A DNA stretch of 64,000 nt from an uncultured SAR86 cluster bacterium (GTDB taxonomy: Bacteria > Pseudomonadota > Gammaproteobacteria > Magnimaribacterales > D2472). The stretch covers positions 1 to 64,000 of the forward strand of contig CACECK010000002.1 in NCBI GenBank assembly GCA_902557965.1, read 5' to 3'. The notes under the pieces were generated by a model. It was not told the origin of the DNA, ran no database searches, and worked only from the letters and a program-made list of their open reading frames with translations. How positions within the stretch are numbered: position 1 is the stretch's first letter; each line of letters begins with the position of its first letter. This document shows positions 46,072-55,900 of the stretch, in pieces. A program made the position numbers and the translations under genes.

Positions 46072-46383
46072 ATGAATACTAAAAAAATACAAAAATTTTT
46101 ATTTAAATTAAGAGACTCCTTTCTTGAAGAAAGTGAGGAGAACAGAAGGATGTTAGACACATACGCAAACTATATAGATGGCACTGCTAGTGATAAAGAA
46201 ATAGATGAGGCCAATTATCAACTTAAACAAGTTTTTAGAAGTGTTGGATTGGGTATTTTGGTTGTTCTTCCCTTCAGTCCTATATCTATTCCTTATGTTT
46301 TAAAAAAAGCTAAAGAATACAATATTGAGTTAATACCAGATTGGTATAAAGCTTTAAGTAAGGATAAAGATGAACTAGAATAG
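46072..46383 (+). CDS. Small hypothetical protein, weakly LETM1-like
   Basis: 103-residue protein of unknown function. The N-terminal half is charged and helical (FLFKLRDSFLEESEENRRMLDTY), and residues about 68-85 are hydrophobic (GLGILVVLPFSPISIPYVL) followed by KKAKEYNIELIPDWY. The LPFSPISIPYVLK and IPDWY phrases faintly resemble the core of the LETM1 ribosome-binding domain, but this is only a visual impression. The ATG at 46072 is preferred to a TTG three codons earlier. It is upstream of the thiolase gene with a 23-base gap and may share its transcript. Confidence 0.6.
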   Translation: MNTKKIQKFLFKLRDSFLEESEENRRMLDTYANYIDGTASDKEIDEANYQLKQVFRSVGLGILVVLPFSPISIPYVLKKAKEYNIELIPDWYKALSKDKDELE

Positions 46384-46406
46384 TTATGATTTTAAATGGA
46401 GAAAAT

Positions 46407-47594
46407 ATGAAAAATGTTGTAATTGTAGATAGCGTCAGAACAGGCTTAGCAAAATCTCATCGAGGAGGTTTTAACATGACAAGACCAGATGAAATGCTTG
46501 CCCATATAATTGATGCAATGTTGGATAGAAATCCTGAAATGCCACCTGAGGCAGTTGAAGATATTATTATGGGATGCGGAAATCCTGAAGGTGCACAAGG
46601 TCATAATATTGGCAGAAATGCTGCAGTATTATCTAAGTTACCAATGACAACAGGAGGAACAACAATAAATAGATATTGTTCATCAGGCCTGCAATCAATA
46701 TCTATGGCCGCAAGTCAAATTATGGCTGGTTGTTATGACACTGTAATAGCTGGCGGAGCAGAAACCATATCAATGATGAATATGAATATGGATAACTTTG
46801 TTAATGAGAAATTAGCAGAACAAACTCCTGGAATATATTTCCCAATGGGTATGACAGCTGAAGTTGTTGCAAAAAGATACGATGTATCTAGAGAACAACA
46901 AGATGAGTACGCTTTTGAAAGTCAAATGAGAACTGCAGCAGCTCAACAATCTGGAGGATATGATGATGAAATAATTCCAATGGAAACCAAAATGCTACTT
47001 ACTAATAAAGAAACTGGCGACTCTAAAGAAATTGATTGCACAGTAGATAAAGATGAATGTAATAGACCCGAAACTACACTGGAGGGACTAGCATCATTAA
47101 AGCCTGTTTTTGATCCTGAAAATGGATCCGTTACAGCTGGTAATTCTTCTCAGCTTTCTGATGGAGCATCTGTAACTCTTGTAATGTCAGAAGATAAGGC
47201 CAAAGAGTTAGGCTTAAAACCGCTTGCTTATTTTAGAGGTTTTACAACTATGGGATGCGAGCCAGATGAAATGGGAATAGGTCCAGTTTATTCTGTACCT
47301 AAATTATTGAAAAACCATAATATGTCTGTTGAAGATATTGATATTTGGGAACTAAATGAAGCTTTTGCTGTTCAGGTTGTGTATTGTAGAGACCAATTAG
47401 GCATATCAATGGATAAACTTAATTTAGATGGTGGTTCAATATCAATTGGTCATCCTTTTGGAATGACTGGTTCAAGACAAGTTGGTCATATTGTGAGACA
47501 ACTCAATAGTTTAGATAAGCAATTTGGAGTTGTAACTATGTGCGTTGGCGGAGGTATGGGAGCTAGCGGCTTGTTCGAAAGATATCCTTCTTGA
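46407..47594 (+). CDS. Acetyl-CoA acyltransferase (thiolase)
   Basis: 395-residue thiolase that cleaves 3-ketoacyl-CoA in beta-oxidation or condenses acetyl-CoA. The acylated nucleophile is Cys91 in NRYCSSGLQS; NEAFAVQ, GHPFGMTG with the catalytic His, and MCVGGGMGASG with the second Cys are all present. The start at 46407 has GGAG five bases upstream; an earlier ATG at 46386 lacks this. Degradative thiolase is the likelier role, as the sequence resembles FadA/FadI-type enzymes. Its stop overlaps the thiL TTG start (TTGA). Confidence 0.93.
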   Translation: MKNVVIVDSVRTGLAKSHRGGFNMTRPDEMLAHIIDAMLDRNPEMPPEAVEDIIMGCGNPEGAQGHNIGRNAAVLSKLPMTTGGTTINRYCSSGLQSISMAASQIMAGCYDTVIAGGAETISMMNMNMDNFVNEKLAEQTPGIYFPMGMTAEVVAKRYDVSREQQDEYAFESQMRTAAAQQSGGYDDEIIPMETKMLLTNKETGDSKEIDCTVDKDECNRPETTLEGLASLKPVFDPENGSVTAGNSSQLSDGASVTLVMSEDKAKELGLKPLAYFRGFTTMGCEPDEMGIGPVYSVPKLLKNHNMSVEDIDIWELNEAFAVQVVYCRDQLGISMDKLNLDGGSISIGHPFGMTGSRQVGHIVRQLNSLDKQFGVVTMCVGGGMGASGLFERYPS

Positions 47595-48484
47595 TATCAG
47601 AAAAAAAGATTTTAAAAACTTTTCAGCATCTGATTAAACAATCAGATGCTGACGATTTAATAATTGTAGGTTCTGGAGATGATGCTGCAGTACTAGATAC
47701 AAAAGGAAGGAATATTGTACATTCATTAGATATTTCTAAAATTAATACTCATTTTCCATCTAATTTTCTGCCTGAGGATATCGCATATCGGTCTGTTGCA
47801 GTTGCGCTTAGCGATTTAGCTGCAATGGGCGCTTATCCATCTTTTATGACAATTGGACTTACTTGTGATTCTAAGGATTTAAAATGGTACGAGGATTTTA
47901 CAACCGGTATTGATAACTCTATTAAAGATTTTAAAGTCGAGCTTGTTGGTGGAGACGTGACATTCGGAGATATTAGTGTTTGTGTGAATGTGTTTGGATT
48001 TCTTTTTAAAGAACCTCTTAAAAGATCTGGAGCAATTCCGGGTGAAAAAATTTATGTTACTGGCACATTGGGAATGGGTAGACAAGGATTAGAAGATTTT
48101 AAAAAAAATATTAACTCTGAGTTTAGTAAAAAATTCAAGAAACCTGAGCCTCAATTTGTTAAAAGCAAACACATATCAAATTTAGCATCGTCTTGTATTG
48201 ATATCTCCGACGGCCTTATAAAAGATTTATCAAGCATATGCTCAATGTCAAATGTTGGAGCAAGTATAAACTTTGAAGATATCCCAATTTTAAAAGATAT
48301 AGATGATTTAACTCATGGTGATGATTTTGAATTATGTTTTACTATTTCAGAAGAAAATGCCCTGTGTCTTGATAAGTCTGAATACTTTTGTATCGGCGAA
48401 ATTATAGAGGGAGATAAAATATCTCTTTTCAAAGATAATAATTTAATTGAAATAGAAAAAGATGGCTGGGACTCTTTTAAATAA
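47591..48484 (+). CDS. thiL: Thiamine-monophosphate kinase ThiL
   Basis: ATP-dependent conversion of thiamine monophosphate to the diphosphate. 297 residues. Motifs GDDAAVL (metal/ATP), YRSVAVALSDLAAMGAYP, LVGGDVTFGD and CIDISDGLIKDLSSIC are typical. The start is TTG at 47591, overlapping the thiolase stop. In most gammaproteobacteria thiL follows nusB; here nusB is on the opposite strand about 6 kb away, so the ancestral nrdR-to-dxs block has been broken. Confidence 0.93.
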   Translation: MISEKKILKTFQHLIKQSDADDLIIVGSGDDAAVLDTKGRNIVHSLDISKINTHFPSNFLPEDIAYRSVAVALSDLAAMGAYPSFMTIGLTCDSKDLKWYEDFTTGIDNSIKDFKVELVGGDVTFGDISVCVNVFGFLFKEPLKRSGAIPGEKIYVTGTLGMGRQGLEDFKKNINSEFSKKFKKPEPQFVKSKHISNLASSCIDISDGLIKDLSSICSMSNVGASINFEDIPILKDIDDLTHGDDFELCFTISEENALCLDKSEYFCIGEIIEGDKISLFKDNNLIEIEKDGWDSFK

Positions 48485-49544
48485 AAAAATTGGCATTATC
48501 GGCGGTGGTGTTACTGGAGTAATCACTGCTATTTTTCTTGCAAAATCAGGTTGTAATGTAACGATTTTTGAAAAAAAAGAGCTCCTTTCAGAGACTAGTT
48601 CTAGAACAACCAAACTTCTCCATGGAGGGATAAGGTATCTTGAGAGTTTTCAAATAAAGGAAGTAAAAAATGGCCTTAATGATAGATATTGGTGGCTTAA
48701 AAACTTTCCAAATAGCACTAAAAAGATAGAGATCTTAATTCCTTTTAAAAGTTTTTTTAGTACTCAGTTTATAAAATATTTTATTGGTATAAAGTTTTAT
48801 CAACTTCTATCATTTAAAAAGAGTCTTGGGAAAGGAAGACTTCTGTCTAAAAAAACTAAATCGAATATATTCATAAATACTAACTATAAAAATTTTCTTA
48901 CTTTTTTTGATGGGGCAATGGATGATAAATCTCTAAGTAGAAAATTGAAAGATGAATTAAATATGTTAGAGGTTGATGTTTATGAGAACTATGAGGTATG
49001 TAATTTTAACGAAGCTGGTCAAGTTGATAAATTTTATTTTGATCAAATAATATTAGCAGCTGGGCCATGGACAAAAATTCTTTTGGAAAAAAATAATATT
49101 GAAAGTGATAAAGAAATTGATTTTATAAAAGGCAGTCATTTAGTAATTAATAAATCAATTGAAACTGGTTTTATGTTTGATGGTATTTGCAAAACAAGAT
49201 ATATTTTTGCACTTCCTTATGAGAACAAAACTCTTTTAGGAACAACTGAAAAAAGAGTTGATAATCCTGATAACCCTGAAATTGAAAGCGAAGAAAAGGA
49301 TTATCTTATCAATAGCTATAATTCATTTTTTAAAGATCAAATAATACAAGAAGATGTTATTTCATCATTTTCAGGAGTTAGACCATTAATAAAATCTTCC
49401 AATAAAGACTTTCATAAATCAACTAGGGATTTTTATCTTCAAAAAAATAAAAAATTGATTGCTATTTTTGGAGGGAAATGGACAACCGCACCATCTACAG
49501 CAAGGAAAATTGTTACAATTATAGAAAATGAAGAAGTTTCCTAA
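48462..49544 (+). CDS. Short GlpD-like FAD-dependent dehydrogenase
   Basis: 360-residue FAD oxidoreductase resembling the N-terminal two domains of glycerol-3-phosphate dehydrogenase GlpD, without its roughly 130-residue C-terminal helical domain. The FAD fold is at the start (GIIGGGVTGV, 11-20), followed by SSRTTKLLHGGIRYLES, the GlpD signature, IKGSHLVI, and a C-terminal GGKWTT. It likely oxidises glycerol 3-phosphate or a related hydroxy acid with a quinone or oxygen acceptor. It overlaps thiL by 23 bases and pgpA by 17, an unusual insertion in a vitamin/lipid cluster. Confidence 0.8.
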   Translation: MAGTLLNKKIGIIGGGVTGVITAIFLAKSGCNVTIFEKKELLSETSSRTTKLLHGGIRYLESFQIKEVKNGLNDRYWWLKNFPNSTKKIEILIPFKSFFSTQFIKYFIGIKFYQLLSFKKSLGKGRLLSKKTKSNIFINTNYKNFLTFFDGAMDDKSLSRKLKDELNMLEVDVYENYEVCNFNEAGQVDKFYFDQIILAAGPWTKILLEKNNIESDKEIDFIKGSHLVINKSIETGFMFDGICKTRYIFALPYENKTLLGTTEKRVDNPDNPEIESEEKDYLINSYNSFFKDQIIQEDVISSFSGVRPLIKSSNKDFHKSTRDFYLQKNKKLIAIFGGKWTTAPSTARKIVTIIENEEVS

Positions 49545-50022
49545 TCTAAAAGATCCATTTCACTTTGCAGCAACTCTTGGTGGAATCGGCAAGGTGCCAA
49601 TAGCGCCTGGAACTTTTGGAAGCATTACAGCTTTGATAATTTTTGTTTACTTATCTCACTTTATTAGCATGATCAACATGCTTATTCTGACAATATTATT
49701 TTTTATTTTATCAATATGGATATGCAGTGAGGCATCGAAGGATCTTGAAAATAAAGATCATAAATCAATAGTCATTGATGAGCTAGTAGGCATGTGGATA
49801 GCTTTATTACCAGTGCTTATTATTGCTAATTCTCAATACGAAAGAACAGTTTATGCATTAGCGGCATTTTTTTTGTTTCGCTTTTTTGATATCTTGAAAC
49901 CATTCCCAATTTCATATTTCGATAAGAATTATAAAAATGGTTTTGGAATTGTAATTGATGACGTAATTTCTGGCTTAATAGCAATTATTCCGTCTTATCT
50001 TATATTAATGCTTTTATCCTAG
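49528..50022 (+). CDS. pgpA: Phosphatidylglycerophosphatase A
   Basis: Dephosphorylates phosphatidylglycerophosphate to phosphatidylglycerol in the inner membrane. 164 residues. The N-terminal GIGKVPIAPGTFGS and VIDELVGMW, and RFFDILKPFPISYFD with GFGIVIDDVISG, are the family's signature loops between membrane helices at about 36-66, 89-115 and 143-163. It overlaps the upstream GlpD-like gene and converges on dxs with a 23-base overlap of 3' ends. Confidence 0.94.
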   Translation: MKKFPNLKDPFHFAATLGGIGKVPIAPGTFGSITALIIFVYLSHFISMINMLILTILFFILSIWICSEASKDLENKDHKSIVIDELVGMWIALLPVLIIANSQYERTVYALAAFFLFRFFDILKPFPISYFDKNYKNGFGIVIDDVISGLIAIIPSYLILMLLS

Positions 50023-51868
50023 ATCTAATTTGCTCAGGAGAAAGTCCTGCCTCAATAAGCATTTCATCTCTTGAAGCGTGCTCTATAAATCTATCAGGTA
50101 TACCGCATAGCAATGATTTTATATGAATACCATTTTCTGAACAAAATTCTTGCACTGCACTTCCAGCACCCCCCATTACAGAGCCATCTTCAATTGAAAT
50201 AAACATGTCTGCTGATTGAAGATATTTCAATAATATTTTTTCATCAAGCGGCTTAACGAATCTCATATCAATTAGTGTTATATCTAAACTGAGCGCTACT
50301 TCCTCAGCAATATGTAAAAGAGAACCAAAATTTAGCAATATTTTATTTCTATTTGCTTCATGAATTATTCTTGCTTCTCCAATTTTTATTTCCACAAGTT
50401 TTTTTTCTACTTCAGTGTTTGGACCCGTACCTCTTGGATATCTGACTGATGCTGGTCCAGTATGATTAAATGCTGTAGTGAGCATCAGCCTTGTTTCATT
50501 TTCATCAGCTGGAGTACATATCAACATATTTGGTATACATCTTAAATACGCAATATCGTAGTTACCAGAATGTGTTGGACCATCTTCGCCCACCAAACCT
50601 GATCTATCCAATGCAAAAGTAACATTTAGATTTTGAACAGCAACGTCATGTATTAATTGGTCATAAGCTCTTTGCAAGAAAGTAGAATAAATAGCTATAA
50701 CTGGTTTTTTTCCTGCAATAGCAAGACCAGCACCAAATGTCACAGAGTGCTGTTCTGCAATAGCAACATCAAAGTATCTATTAGGAAATTTTTTACTAAA
50801 TTCTACAAGCCCTGATCCTTCACGCATTGCAGGAGTGATTGCAACAAGTTCGTTATCTTTTTCTGCCATATCAACGATCCAATCACTAAAAATATCTTGA
50901 TATTTTTTCTGTTTTGAATTTTTTTGTTTGATAGATTTTATTTTGCCAATTGCATGAAATTCAATCCTATCAGCTTCAGCTGGATCAAGTCCTGCACCTT
51001 TCTTAGTTATAACATGTAAGAATTGAGGACCATCAAATTCTTTTAAATTGGAAATAACATCATTCAATTCTTTCAAATTATGCCCATCAATTGGACCAAT
51101 GTAATTTAGTCCCAATTCTTCAAATATTGTTCCAGGTGCAACCATTGCTTTCATTTGTGTTTCAACTTTTCTAGCTAAATGATAGGCTTGAGGCAAAGGC
51201 TTTAGAAAACTTGCTCCACTTTTTTTTATTCCTTTATAGGTTTTTGAAGCCCAAATTCTTGAGAAATAATTAGACAAACCACCTACATTCTCTGAAATAG
51301 ACATGTCATTATCATTCAAAATTATTAATACGTTTGGTTTTATATGCCCGGTATGACTTAATGCCTCAAAAGCCATGCCAGCAGTCATTGCACCGTCACC
51401 AATAACAGCAACATGTTTTTTTTCTGGCTCTGACTCAGCCGAGGCAACCGCCATACCTAACAATGCACTTATTGATGTACTTGAATGCCCAACACCAAAT
51501 GAATCATATTCACTTTCTGAAATTGCTGGGAAGGGCGCTAAACCAGATTTTTTTCTTATGGTTTGGATTTCATTTTTTCTACCTGTAAGAATTTTGTGAG
51601 GATATGCTTGATGACCAACATCCCAAACTAACTTATCAAAAGGAGTTTTATATAAGTAATGCAAAATTACTGAAAGCTCTACGACGCCCAGTCCTCCACC
51701 AAGATGACCACCGCTTTGACCAACTGAATAGAGTAAATATTCTCTTAGTTCATCTGATAAGGTCTGTAATTCGTTTATAGAAAAAGATCGAAAGTCTGCA
51801 GGAAATTCTACTCTATCTAAAAGAGGAGTATTTGGTTTACTTGAAGGAATTTCTTTAAATATTTTCAA
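50000..51868 (-). CDS. dxs: 1-Deoxy-D-xylulose-5-phosphate synthase Dxs
   Basis: Thiamine diphosphate enzyme that commits pyruvate and glyceraldehyde 3-phosphate to the MEP isoprenoid pathway. 622 residues. Motifs: SGGHLGGGLGVVELSV, the TPP loop GDGAMTAGMAFEAL and NDNDMSISENVG, AIAEQHSVTFGAG with the catalytic Glu, and DRSGLVGEDGPTHSG. It is one base from ispA, giving the normal xseB-ispA-dxs order. Confidence 0.98.
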   Translation of the reverse strand: MKIFKEIPSSKPNTPLLDRVEFPADFRSFSINELQTLSDELREYLLYSVGQSGGHLGGGLGVVELSVILHYLYKTPFDKLVWDVGHQAYPHKILTGRKNEIQTIRKKSGLAPFPAISESEYDSFGVGHSSTSISALLGMAVASAESEPEKKHVAVIGDGAMTAGMAFEALSHTGHIKPNVLIILNDNDMSISENVGGLSNYFSRIWASKTYKGIKKSGASFLKPLPQAYHLARKVETQMKAMVAPGTIFEELGLNYIGPIDGHNLKELNDVISNLKEFDGPQFLHVITKKGAGLDPAEADRIEFHAIGKIKSIKQKNSKQKKYQDIFSDWIVDMAEKDNELVAITPAMREGSGLVEFSKKFPNRYFDVAIAEQHSVTFGAGLAIAGKKPVIAIYSTFLQRAYDQLIHDVAVQNLNVTFALDRSGLVGEDGPTHSGNYDIAYLRCIPNMLICTPADENETRLMLTTAFNHTGPASVRYPRGTGPNTEVEKKLVEIKIGEARIIHEANRNKILLNFGSLLHIAEEVALSLDITLIDMRFVKPLDEKILLKYLQSADMFISIEDGSVMGGAGSAVQEFCSENGIHIKSLLCGIPDRFIEHASRDEMLIEAGLSPEQIRSRIKALI

Positions 51869-51869
51869 T

Positions 51870-52739
51870 TTAAGCTTCTCTATGTGTAATATATTTTGCT
51901 AATTCTATCAGCATATTTGTACCACTAATATTGTCATCAGAAATTTCATTAACAGCGGCTTCAGTTAAACTCTCAGATTCTTTGATGGCATTATCAAGAC
52001 CAACAGTATTTACATACGTTGCTTTATTATTTTTTTCATCTGAATTAGTATTTTTCCCAAGAGTTTTTTTATCAGAAGTAACTTCTAAAATATCATCTGT
52101 AATTTGAAAAGCTAGACCAATTTTTCTGCCAAAATTATGATATTTGTCGATATATTTGTTTTTATTATTTCCAATCTGTCCGAGCATTACGGCACACTCT
52201 ATAAGCTTTCCAGTTTTTAATGAATGAATAAGTACAATTTCATCTTTTTTAGTCTCTCTGGTTTCATTTTTGATATCTAAATATTGTCCATATACCATTC
52301 CATTCTTTCCGCATGCAGAGGATAGTATGCTGATAGCTTCAACTTTCATATCTGAATTAAGATGTGCATCATTAGCGATAATTTGATATGCAAGAGCCTG
52401 AAGAGCATCCCCTGCAAGTATTGCATTCGCTTCGCCAAATTTAATGTGATTTGATTCTTTGCCTCTTCTATAGTCATCATCATCCATGGATGGAAGATCA
52501 TCATGAATTAGTGAGTATGTATGAATTAACTCTATGGAAGTTGCAAGGGTAAGCTTACTTAATGGATTCAATTGATTATTATTTTCAGCAGATGCATAAA
52601 TTAGAGCTGCTCTAATCATTTTACTTTCACTTGAAGCAGAATAATTCATAGCTTGTTCGATAGGATTAGCTTCTTCTATAACTTCAGTTATATTTTTAGA
52701 GACTAATTCTCTTACAAGAGATAAAAACTTATCGAGCAT
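51870..52739 (-). CDS. ispA: Polyprenyl synthetase IspA (farnesyl diphosphate synthase type)
   Basis: Elongates isoprenyl diphosphates, most likely to farnesyl diphosphate. 289 residues. The first aspartate-rich motif is in IHDDLPSMDDDDYRRG and the second is FQITDDILE. The insert between the first Asp pair (DDLPSMD) is the usual type II FPP synthase pattern. It lies 8 bases from xseB and one from dxs, so it should be co-transcribed with both. Confidence 0.95.
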   Translation of the reverse strand: MLDKFLSLVRELVSKNITEVIEEANPIEQAMNYSASSESKMIRAALIYASAENNNQLNPLSKLTLATSIELIHTYSLIHDDLPSMDDDDYRRGKESNHIKFGEANAILAGDALQALAYQIIANDAHLNSDMKVEAISILSSACGKNGMVYGQYLDIKNETRETKKDEIVLIHSLKTGKLIECAVMLGQIGNNKNKYIDKYHNFGRKIGLAFQITDDILEVTSDKKTLGKNTNSDEKNNKATYVNTVGLDNAIKESESLTEAAVNEISDDNISGTNMLIELAKYITHREA

Positions 52740-52747
52740 AAGTTTAT

Positions 52748-52969
52748 TTAGTTATTAATTTCAGTTGAAGTACCATCATCTAAAAGCTTCTTAATTTTTA
52801 ATTCAGCTTTTTGAAGTTGTTTTTGACATTCCTTAACAAGATTAACTCCTACCTCAAAAGACTGAACAGAATCTTCAAGGCTTATATTTTCATCCTCAAG
52901 TTTAGCTACTATTGATTCAAGTTCCTTTAGAGAAGCTTCAAAATCTATTTGTTTATCTTCTTTAGACAT
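52748..52969 (-). CDS. xseB: Exodeoxyribonuclease VII small subunit XseB
   Basis: Small helical subunit of the exonuclease that digests single-stranded DNA. 73 residues. FEASLKELESIVAKLE followed by DSVQSFEVGVNLVKECQKQLQKAELKI is the family's helical hairpin. First gene of xseB-ispA-dxs; 16 bases separate it from the upstream RND gene, so it may be read from that transcript. Confidence 0.95.
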   Translation of the reverse strand: MSKEDKQIDFEASLKELESIVAKLEDENISLEDSVQSFEVGVNLVKECQKQLQKAELKIKKLLDDGTSTEINN

Positions 52970-52985
52970 ATTTTATTGTAATTTA

Positions 52986-55900
52986 TTAGTTGGTATTTGG
53001 CAGAATTTTTTTATATCTCTCTCTTAGAGCATACGGTAATGCAAGCACAGCAGGTGTAAGTATTAGAGTAATAAATGTGCTAAACCCTAGTCCCCAAACA
53101 ATTGAAACAGCAAGATTTGACCACCAGTCAACGACTCTGCTGCCAACAACAATATCACGAGAAATCACATCAACACTTATGCCCATTGCAAGAGGCATTA
53201 ATCCAAATATTGTTGTAAGTGAAGTTAAAATAATAGGCCTTAATCTTTGTTTACATGCGTTAATAATATGAATAGATTTTTCAATCTGAGGCGACTCATC
53301 TTTTAATTTATTAAAAGTATCAATCAAAACAATATTATTATTAACCACAATACCCGCAAGAGTAACAATAGAAATACCTGTCATTGTGGTACTAAATGAT
53401 TTTCCAGTAATTAAAAGTCCCAATAAAACTCCAACAAACGAAATGGTAACAGCAGAGAGGATAATAAAAGATTGATAGAAGCTATTAAATTGAGTAATTA
53501 GCATTAGCAGCATCATGAATACTGCAGTAATACCGGCTACAATAATAAAATTATTTACCTCTTCAGTTTCTTCAGCCATTCCACTAAATTGATACGTTAT
53601 TCCTGGTCCTAAATATGTTGAAGCAAGCCAATTATCTAATTCATTAATTTTTTTAGACACTTCAGATTCATCTAAAGTTCCTGCACCAAGTTCCTGAAAA
53701 TATTTTCCGTTTTTTCTATTTATTGTTTGACGATTCTCTTTTGGAACTACATTAACAAAAGAACTAACTGGTACAGTACCCTGTCTAGTTACCACATTCA
53801 GATCTCTTACGCCTGTAATTGTTCTATCTGAATCAGGAAATCTTGCTCTAATTTCAACTTCATCTTTGGCATCATCAGGCCTATATTCACCAACTTTAAA
53901 ACCATTAGTTAACATTTGAACTAGGGCGCCAACATCACTTACGCTTACTCCAAGTTGTGCAGCCTTTTGTTTATCAACTTCAACACTCCACTCCACTGAA
54001 GGATATGCTTTTGATGAAAATATATTATTAAGACCTGCCATCCCAGTCCGCATATAATTTTCAATTAATGTAACTGCAGTATTAACTTGCTCTTCTGTGT
54101 CTCCATAAACATCAAGTTCTATAGGAGAGTCAAATGATGGGCCGCCTTCATCAGCTTCAACTTCTACTGAAATACCGGGTAGATCTTTGGTTGACTCTTT
54201 CAAACGATCCATTATTTCAAAACCTGATATCTTAGTTTGAGATGGCTCTAACGTCTCAATGAAACCACCACCAATTCTATCCGCACCAGATTGCCACCAA
54301 TTTGTTCCAGAACGAAGATATACATTTTTGATGCCTTCAACTTTAAGAAATCTTTCCTCAACCTGCTCAATAATTTCTTTTGTTTCTAAAGCAGATAAAT
54401 TACCCCTAGCTTTAACAGTTATATTTGCTTGAATAGGATCCACTATTGCAAAATAAATCGTTCCCATTCCTGAAATTGAGTAACTCATTATTATGATAAG
54501 CAATACAGACACAACAGCAGTAACTGTTTCAATAGGGTTATTTACAAATCTTTTAATATATTTACCATACCACTCTGTTAATTTAACAAAGATTGATGTA
54601 TGCCCATCATCATTATTAAGGGCAGATTCCTTTTGCCCAAAATATGAACCTAAAACAGGAATCACTATTAGAGAGTAAAAGAGGGATGCCGACAATACAA
54701 AAAAAATAGTTATTGGAAGATATTTCATAAACTGGCCTGTAAAACCAGGCCAAAACATCATTGGAATAAATGCAGCCAACGTTGTTCCAGTAGAGGCTAT
54801 TATTGGATAGAACATCCTTTTTGATGCAAGGGTATAACCCTCAACTCTAGATAGACCCTCAGCAATTTTTTTGTCTGCATATTCTGTAATAACTATTGAG
54901 CCATCAATTAACATACCCATACCTAGAAGTAGACCCATCATTACAAGAAAATTAACTTCCATATCAAGACTGTATAAAATTAGATAGGTCATTAAAAAGC
55001 AAAATGGGATCGACAATCCCACAAGCATTGAAACTCTGGGACCCATACTCGCAATCACAAGCACCATAATCAAGATAACAGCAGCAATAATATTGCCGTT
55101 AAGCTCTTTCACCATAAGACTTGCATATATAGTATCGTCGTTAGAAACAACAATTTTTAAATTTTTAGGAAGTTCTTTTTCAAAGCTTAATAATCTTTCT
55201 CTTATAGCATCTGATGCATCTATAGCATTAGCACTCTCTCTTAATGAAATTTCAAGAGTTACAGCATCTTGTCCATTTACTCGTGCATAAGACGTAAAGT
55301 CTTTAAAAGTTCTCTTTATAGTAGCAATGTCTCCTAAAGTGACAATCGCATCCTTTGTAACCTTTACAGGAATTGCATAAACATCTTTAGCAGACTCAAT
55401 AATACTGGGAACTTCAATATTAAAACTTCCTCTACCAGTATCTTGATTTCCACCTGGAATAATAAGATTATTATTTGATACCGAATAATAAATATCTGAC
55501 AAAGTAACTCCATAAGACTCCATTTTTGCTTTATCAATAACACCTTCGAGAACCTCTTCAGGAGCACCAGTCATTCTAACTTCAAGAATCTGTTCAATGG
55601 GCTCAATCTGTTCTTTAAGCTCTCTAGCATAAAAAACCTTTTGTCTTACAGAGCTTCCTCCAACAATACTAATATTCATTACAGGGAAGCTTGCTTCACT
55701 ATATTCTTGAATCTGGGGATCTTCTGCCTCTAACGGTAATTGATACTTAATTTCTTCAACACCTTGTTTTACATCCACCAAAGCTTGGTCAATATCAAAG
55801 CCTACTTCAAACTCTAGAAAAACCCTTGCATAGCTTAGGTAACTTGTTGACCGAATACTTTCAACACCAGTAACAGTTTTTAGTCTATTTTCAAGAGGTC

